A DNA stretch of 64,000 bases from Malania oleifera (Eukaryota > Streptophyta > Magnoliopsida > Santalales > Ximeniaceae). Below, in pieces: positions 60,694-64,000 of the stretch; the first letter of the stretch is position 1; every line of letters begins with the position of its first letter. Made by a program: the position numbers and the translations under genes. The notes beneath the pieces are model-generated. The model was not told the DNA's origin and ran no database searches. It was given only the letters and a program-made list of their open reading frames with translations. The stretch is from positions 73,315,348 through 73,379,347 of the forward strand of contig NC_080427.1 in NCBI RefSeq assembly GCF_029873635.1, written 5' to 3'.

Positions 60694-60995
60694 AAGTTGG
60701 TTAGTTGATTTAAGAGGTTATGATATCGGGGAAAACAAAAAGTATTACTAGAAAGAGGTGGACTGGGATGAGTGTACTCGTTGATCCCGACTGGGGCGAA
60801 AATTGCCAAGGAGGCAGGTATAAGATTATATTTAAGATAAATGATAGTTTTTTTTAATTATGGATAGTGTAGAAATCTATATAATGATATGTATTAGATT
60901 ATGTGAGATAGTTAGTTAATAAATTTCAAAAATAAAATGTGAACAATGATCGGGTAGCGAATTTCGAGGACAAAATTCCTTTTAGGAGGGAAGAA

Positions 60996-61839
60996 TGTAA
61001 TAATCCAAAAATAAAAAAATAAAAAAATTAATTAATTAATTAGTTAAACATTATTAAATAATTAATTAAATACACAAATTAAAGGAATAGTGTGGAAAAG
61101 AAAAAAATTGAAATAAAGATATATGAATATATATATATATATAAGGTTATTATATAATATAAGTTAAAGTATATATATATAATATTAAAATAATATATAT
61201 TAAATGTAATATGATGGATTGGATTTAAATTTGAAATCCATTTCCATCTTCTTCATTAGCCGCTTCTCTGCATCTTTCTCAGTCTCCCACTCTCCGTCAC
61301 TCTCCTTCGTCTCCATCCTTCTCTTTTCAATTTCTTGGCGGATATTTGGCCGATTGGGAAACGGAAGGTACCGTTGGGTTCCTAGTTCTGTCACCGACAT
61401 TTTTACTAGAGCAGATTTATCGTAGGAGCGGTGTAGGCACCACTCATGGGAAAATGTATATTGCCACTAAATCTTTAATTTCTCCTTAAATCTGCCATTA
61501 AATTGATGATTAGGGACCACCACGGGGTCCTAGTTGTGATCGTCGTCATTTTGGCGTGAGTAAATTTCTAATTGGGGTTTTCTAGGCCCACTCCAAAGCG
61601 AGAGTGGGATTTGGGAAATTAGGTAAATTGGTTATATTTGAGGGTTTAATTATTTATTTTGAATTTATGAGCCTAGGAAATATAAAAATTATATTTTATT
61701 TAGGATTAATTTAATGGAATTAGAATTTTTCATTCAGGGTTCGGGTGAGTGTCGCAAGTATTTTTCAGGGCCCCTCTTTGCGTAGTTCAAGAAACCAGGT
61801 AAGGGAAAAAATAAATATTAAACCAGAATTTTTATATTA
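60996..61839 (+). repeat. X LTR 3, 5' part only
   Basis: 844 bp matching the start of X LTR 2 (TGTAATAATCC, CT-rich block at 61245-61330, donor CCAG/GTAAGG at 61799). Similarity stops abruptly at about 61839, where LTR Y sequence in the opposite orientation begins. Confidence 0.85.
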
Positions 61840-62120
61840 ATACATATGACTTAAATATCCCTGCTATAAACTTTAGGCCTGAGATAGGCACTGTGGTATT
61901 TTTATAGATAGTGGGCATACCTATGCAGTGGAAAAACATGAATCACATAACCACATATATACATACCATACTAGAATCCAGTAATTTTCCATATTATATT
62001 TGCATATACTAGTATCATCTCCCCCAAAATTCAAACCTCCCTGTATTAACTTACCCTAAGTACAGAGCAACCAAGGGACTCTCTATCCGCGAGCCTGATC
62101 TGCTCGCCTAGCTGGCTCAC

Positions 62121-62358
62121 CTAAAAAATGTTAAAATAATGGGACGAGTCAACGCTCAGTAAGTGAAAATATACTATTACTAGTGTGTGGCGACCAAGTT
62201 GCATATCAATAATAATGATATTTGAAACTGTAAAGCTAGCAAATTAGTATAAATAAATTTTACATTAATCGTAACTTAAAATATAACTGTATCATCTGAA
62301 CTTTCTATCTTTCGTACTGCTAATATCATACTATATATATTAAATGCTGTAAAACTTT

Positions 62359-62389
<31 letters not shown>

Positions 62390-63244
62390 ACTAGGCTTTT
62401 CCCTGGATATCTGTATGTCATGATTTGACCCCTCATGACAGGGTTGTGCAGCCCGTAGGTGGGACTTATCGCTGGTCGGCCCTCCAGGTATGTCACTATA
62501 CTCTACACTACCTCAGTTCGGCAAAACTACATCCACTTTTAAGCACGAAACTGAAACTGCTATCTCATCAAATTAGCCCCCTCAACCCAACTGGGGAGCG
62601 CCATTCTCTCCGAGCATGGTTTGACGGTACCCACTTACTATTTGAGATATGTGCTTGCACTCTATTCTATATATAGCAATGATACCGTGTTCTATAGACT
62701 GTATATGTCTGTAATATCTCATGAGGGATCTGATATTATATAACTACATATACTATAATTATCTTTACTGTTTTTATCATGTTTCCAAAATAACCATAAC
62801 ATTATAATTCTGTACTGTAAATACTGTAATATATGAACAACATGTCTGTAGCATCTTGATGCTATAACTTTATATTTTTTTTGTATAAACTGTCTGTATA
62901 AACTGAGTGTTATGGCATTAGGAAAACATGATATTCAGTAAATACTGTATATACTGATTTGAGTAAACATCTGTGTACATGTATATATATATATATATCA
63001 GTCTATGTAAATATCTGAATATATACTGATATGAATGAAACTGTAGATGTACATATGCTCGTATATACTATATAACATGATATTCTGAGAAAAACTGCAT
63101 AAGATTCTATATTAGATAATATATACTCAGGCCACACATTCTTTAATACTCTTATTCTATAAAATTGTATAATAACTTGTATACATGCATATAAAATCTC
63201 TAATAATATAAGTAAAATCTCCAAGCATAGCATATTTCCCTTAC
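62121..63244 (-). other. Putative intron inside LTR Y
   Basis: Minus strand: donor CTAG/GTAAGGGAA (intron base 1 at 63244) and acceptor ATTTTTTAG/GTGAGCC (last base 62121), 1124 bp. Same relative positions as in X and B. Confidence 0.4.
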
Positions 63245-63617
63245 CTAGTTTCTGAAAAGCCCTCACTGAACTCTGACCCTACACACGCAGGGTTCTCCAC
63301 TCAATACCCAGAAAGCGACATCCCCCCAGAACAAAACATCAGTATTTTCTTACATACTACATTTCCTATAACTGTAGGGAAAGAAGATTTTGAATAAAAC
63401 ACCTTATCCTGAATTTGGATGAATTTCAAACCACTTCCACCGATGATCCGCTCTGGCAGACTTGCAAAGAACTTCGCCAGGAGTGTCGTGGTGGCTTCAG
63501 ATCATTGATTTCGGCGAGAGACGGGGCCGGGATCGAAAAGAGAAGGAGAGGGGTGCGTTTTAGAGAGAGAAAGGAAAGATTTGCGTTGAAATTATGTAAA
63601 AAATCCAAGTTTTAGCA

Positions 63618-63875
63618 ATTTATAGAGTCGAATTCGTCGACGAGACATGTCATCTCATCGACGAGTCCTCAAGGAATTTCGTCGACAAACTTTCTCCCTC
63701 ATAAATGAATTTCAGACTGCCCTAAGAACCTTTGTCGGTATTTTCTCGTCAATGAAACTTGTCCTCGTCGACGAGTTCCTCTTATATCCCCGTCGACGAA
63801 TCCCCTATGTTCGTCAATGAGGAACCTTCTAATTTTTCCAAGTTATTACATCCAAAGTGCAATGTCGTCGACGAA
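63618..63875 (-). promoter_or_regulatory. LTR Y: CGTCGACG array and TATA box
   Basis: About nine sites at 63631-63873, including TTCGTCGACGAG, CTCGTCGACGAG (12-bp perfect palindrome near 63766) and CCGTCGACGAA. The minus-strand TATA box CTCTATAAATT is at 63618-63627, next to the first site. These copies are less eroded than those in B. Confidence 0.66.
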
Positions 63876-64000
63876 GCCTACTGCCTCCTTCTATTTCTGT
63901 TTCCATTTCCTTCCCTCTTTACTATTTAAATACCATTATTCTTTGGATCATTACATTCTCCCCTCTTTATAAAATTTCTTCTTCAAAATTTTCTATTCAT

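Larger units (their letters stand above)
51584..60698 (+). mobile_element. E4: gag-only Copia retrotransposon (Sirevirus-like), plus strand
   Basis: The element is 51589-60693. LTRs are 51589-53842 (2254 bp) and 58412-60693 (2282 bp). The primer site ATTGGTGTCAGAGCC follows the 5' LTR (53843-53857), and the purine tract AAAAAGGGGGAGAA precedes the 3' LTR. Flanks ATGTT (51584-51588) and AAGTT (60694-60698) match at four of five, and the empty site is visible in X internal region 1 near 48360. It encodes one gag with a single nonsense codon and no pol. Its LTR family also supplies the two solo LTRs in this window. Confidence 0.9.
51148..60995 (+). other. X internal region 2, split by Copia element E4
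   Basis: Segments 51148-51588 and 60699-60995 add up to about 738 bp and match internal region 1. The primer site is ATGGTATCAGAG. Non-coding. Confidence 0.8.
36927..61839 (+). mobile_element. X: tandem LTR-internal-LTR-internal-LTR Gypsy-type array
   Basis: Three LTRs of one family (36927-47914, 48650-51147 and 60996-61839, the last truncated) alternate with two internal regions of 735 and 738 bp (net of insertions). Each internal region starts with a primer site (TGGTAT(C/T)AGAG) and ends with a Gypsy-type 3' end (AATTTCGAGGACGAAATTC, then an AGGAG purine tract). Neither encodes gag or pol, so this is a short-internal non-autonomous family. LTR ends are TG(T/C)AATAATCC and GGGGCGTTACA. The LTRs share a conserved block with Gypsy B and Y, which ties X to the Tekay-like group. 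E3 sits in LTR 1 and E4 in internal region 2. Confidence 0.85.
61840..64000 (-). mobile_element. Y: LTR and start of internal region of another minus-strand Gypsy element
   Basis: On the minus strand the LTR starts TGTAATGATCC at 63953, preceded by the purine tract AAAGAGGGGAGAA (63954-63966), so the internal region lies to the right, outside the window. The LTR runs left to about 61840 and lacks its own terminus. The distance from the acceptor block suggests about 80-120 bp are missing. Layout matches Gypsy B: TATA box at 63618-63627, TCGTCGACGA array, purine-rich leader (63535-63580) and intron-like signals. A (TA)n tract is at 62363-62388. No coding sequence is in view. Confidence 0.75.

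Noticed and set aside
63415..63615. 66-codon plus-strand frame
   Set aside because: Lies in the leader region of LTR Y on the opposite strand; basic composition comes from the AG-rich leader.

Overview
The window is nuclear DNA of a flowering plant, most likely a woody eudicot. It holds one intact protein-coding gene, a TRIM element, and about 50 kb of nested LTR retrotransposons. The evidence for a plant is an eight-exon auxin influx carrier gene with GT-AG introns, AT-rich intergenic DNA, many microsatellites and typical plant Ty1/Copia and Ty3/Gypsy elements. I cannot name the species. I see no tRNA, rRNA or CRISPR locus.

Layout. 95-394: a complete miniature LTR element (TRIM) with a perfect 5-bp target duplication. 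1367-4674 (minus): an AUX1/LAX auxin influx carrier closest to LAX1, 486 codons in eight exons, with a probable leader intron and TATA promoter near 5.74 kb. 5.8-11.3 kb: AT-rich intergenic DNA with a MITE remnant, diverged direct repeats and a GC-rich island. 11.35-25.24 kb: the 5' half of a plus-strand Gypsy element (G), whose 5' LTR is split by a minus-strand gag-only Copia element (E1, 12454-22471). E1's gag is itself split by a solo LTR (16870-19017). 25.24-36.92 kb: a minus-strand chromovirus-like (Tekay-type) Gypsy element (B), inserted in G's reverse transcriptase, with a second solo LTR (25917-28107) in its left LTR. 36.93-61.84 kb: a tandem LTR-internal-LTR-internal-LTR array (X) with 735-bp non-coding internal regions. 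X is broken by a minus-strand gag-only Copia (E3, 37083-45578) and a plus-strand gag-only Copia (E4, 51589-60693). 61.84-64 kb: the LTR of another minus-strand Gypsy element (Y) that runs off the window.

Two shared architectures stand out. First, the Copia families (E1; E3; E4 with its solo LTRs) and the B and Y Gypsy families carry, just upstream of the LTR TATA box, a cluster of short dyad-symmetric sites spaced about 20-50 bp. The core differs by family: GGTCGACC, CAGACGTCTG or TCGTCGACGA. The spacing to TATA is about 105-130 bp in the Copia LTRs and about 15 bp or less in the Gypsy LTRs. Second, the X, B and Y LTRs each contain a consensus splice donor and, 1.1-1.3 kb downstream, a conserved TTTTTCAG/TTTTTTAG acceptor about 360-405 bp before the LTR end, so an intron may lie wholly inside the LTR. 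All three Copia elements are gag-only, have 2.2-2.4 kb LTRs and several polypurine tracts, and look Sirevirus-like. They could move only with proteins supplied in trans. Coordinates of element ends come from target duplications and LTR-pair comparison by eye.
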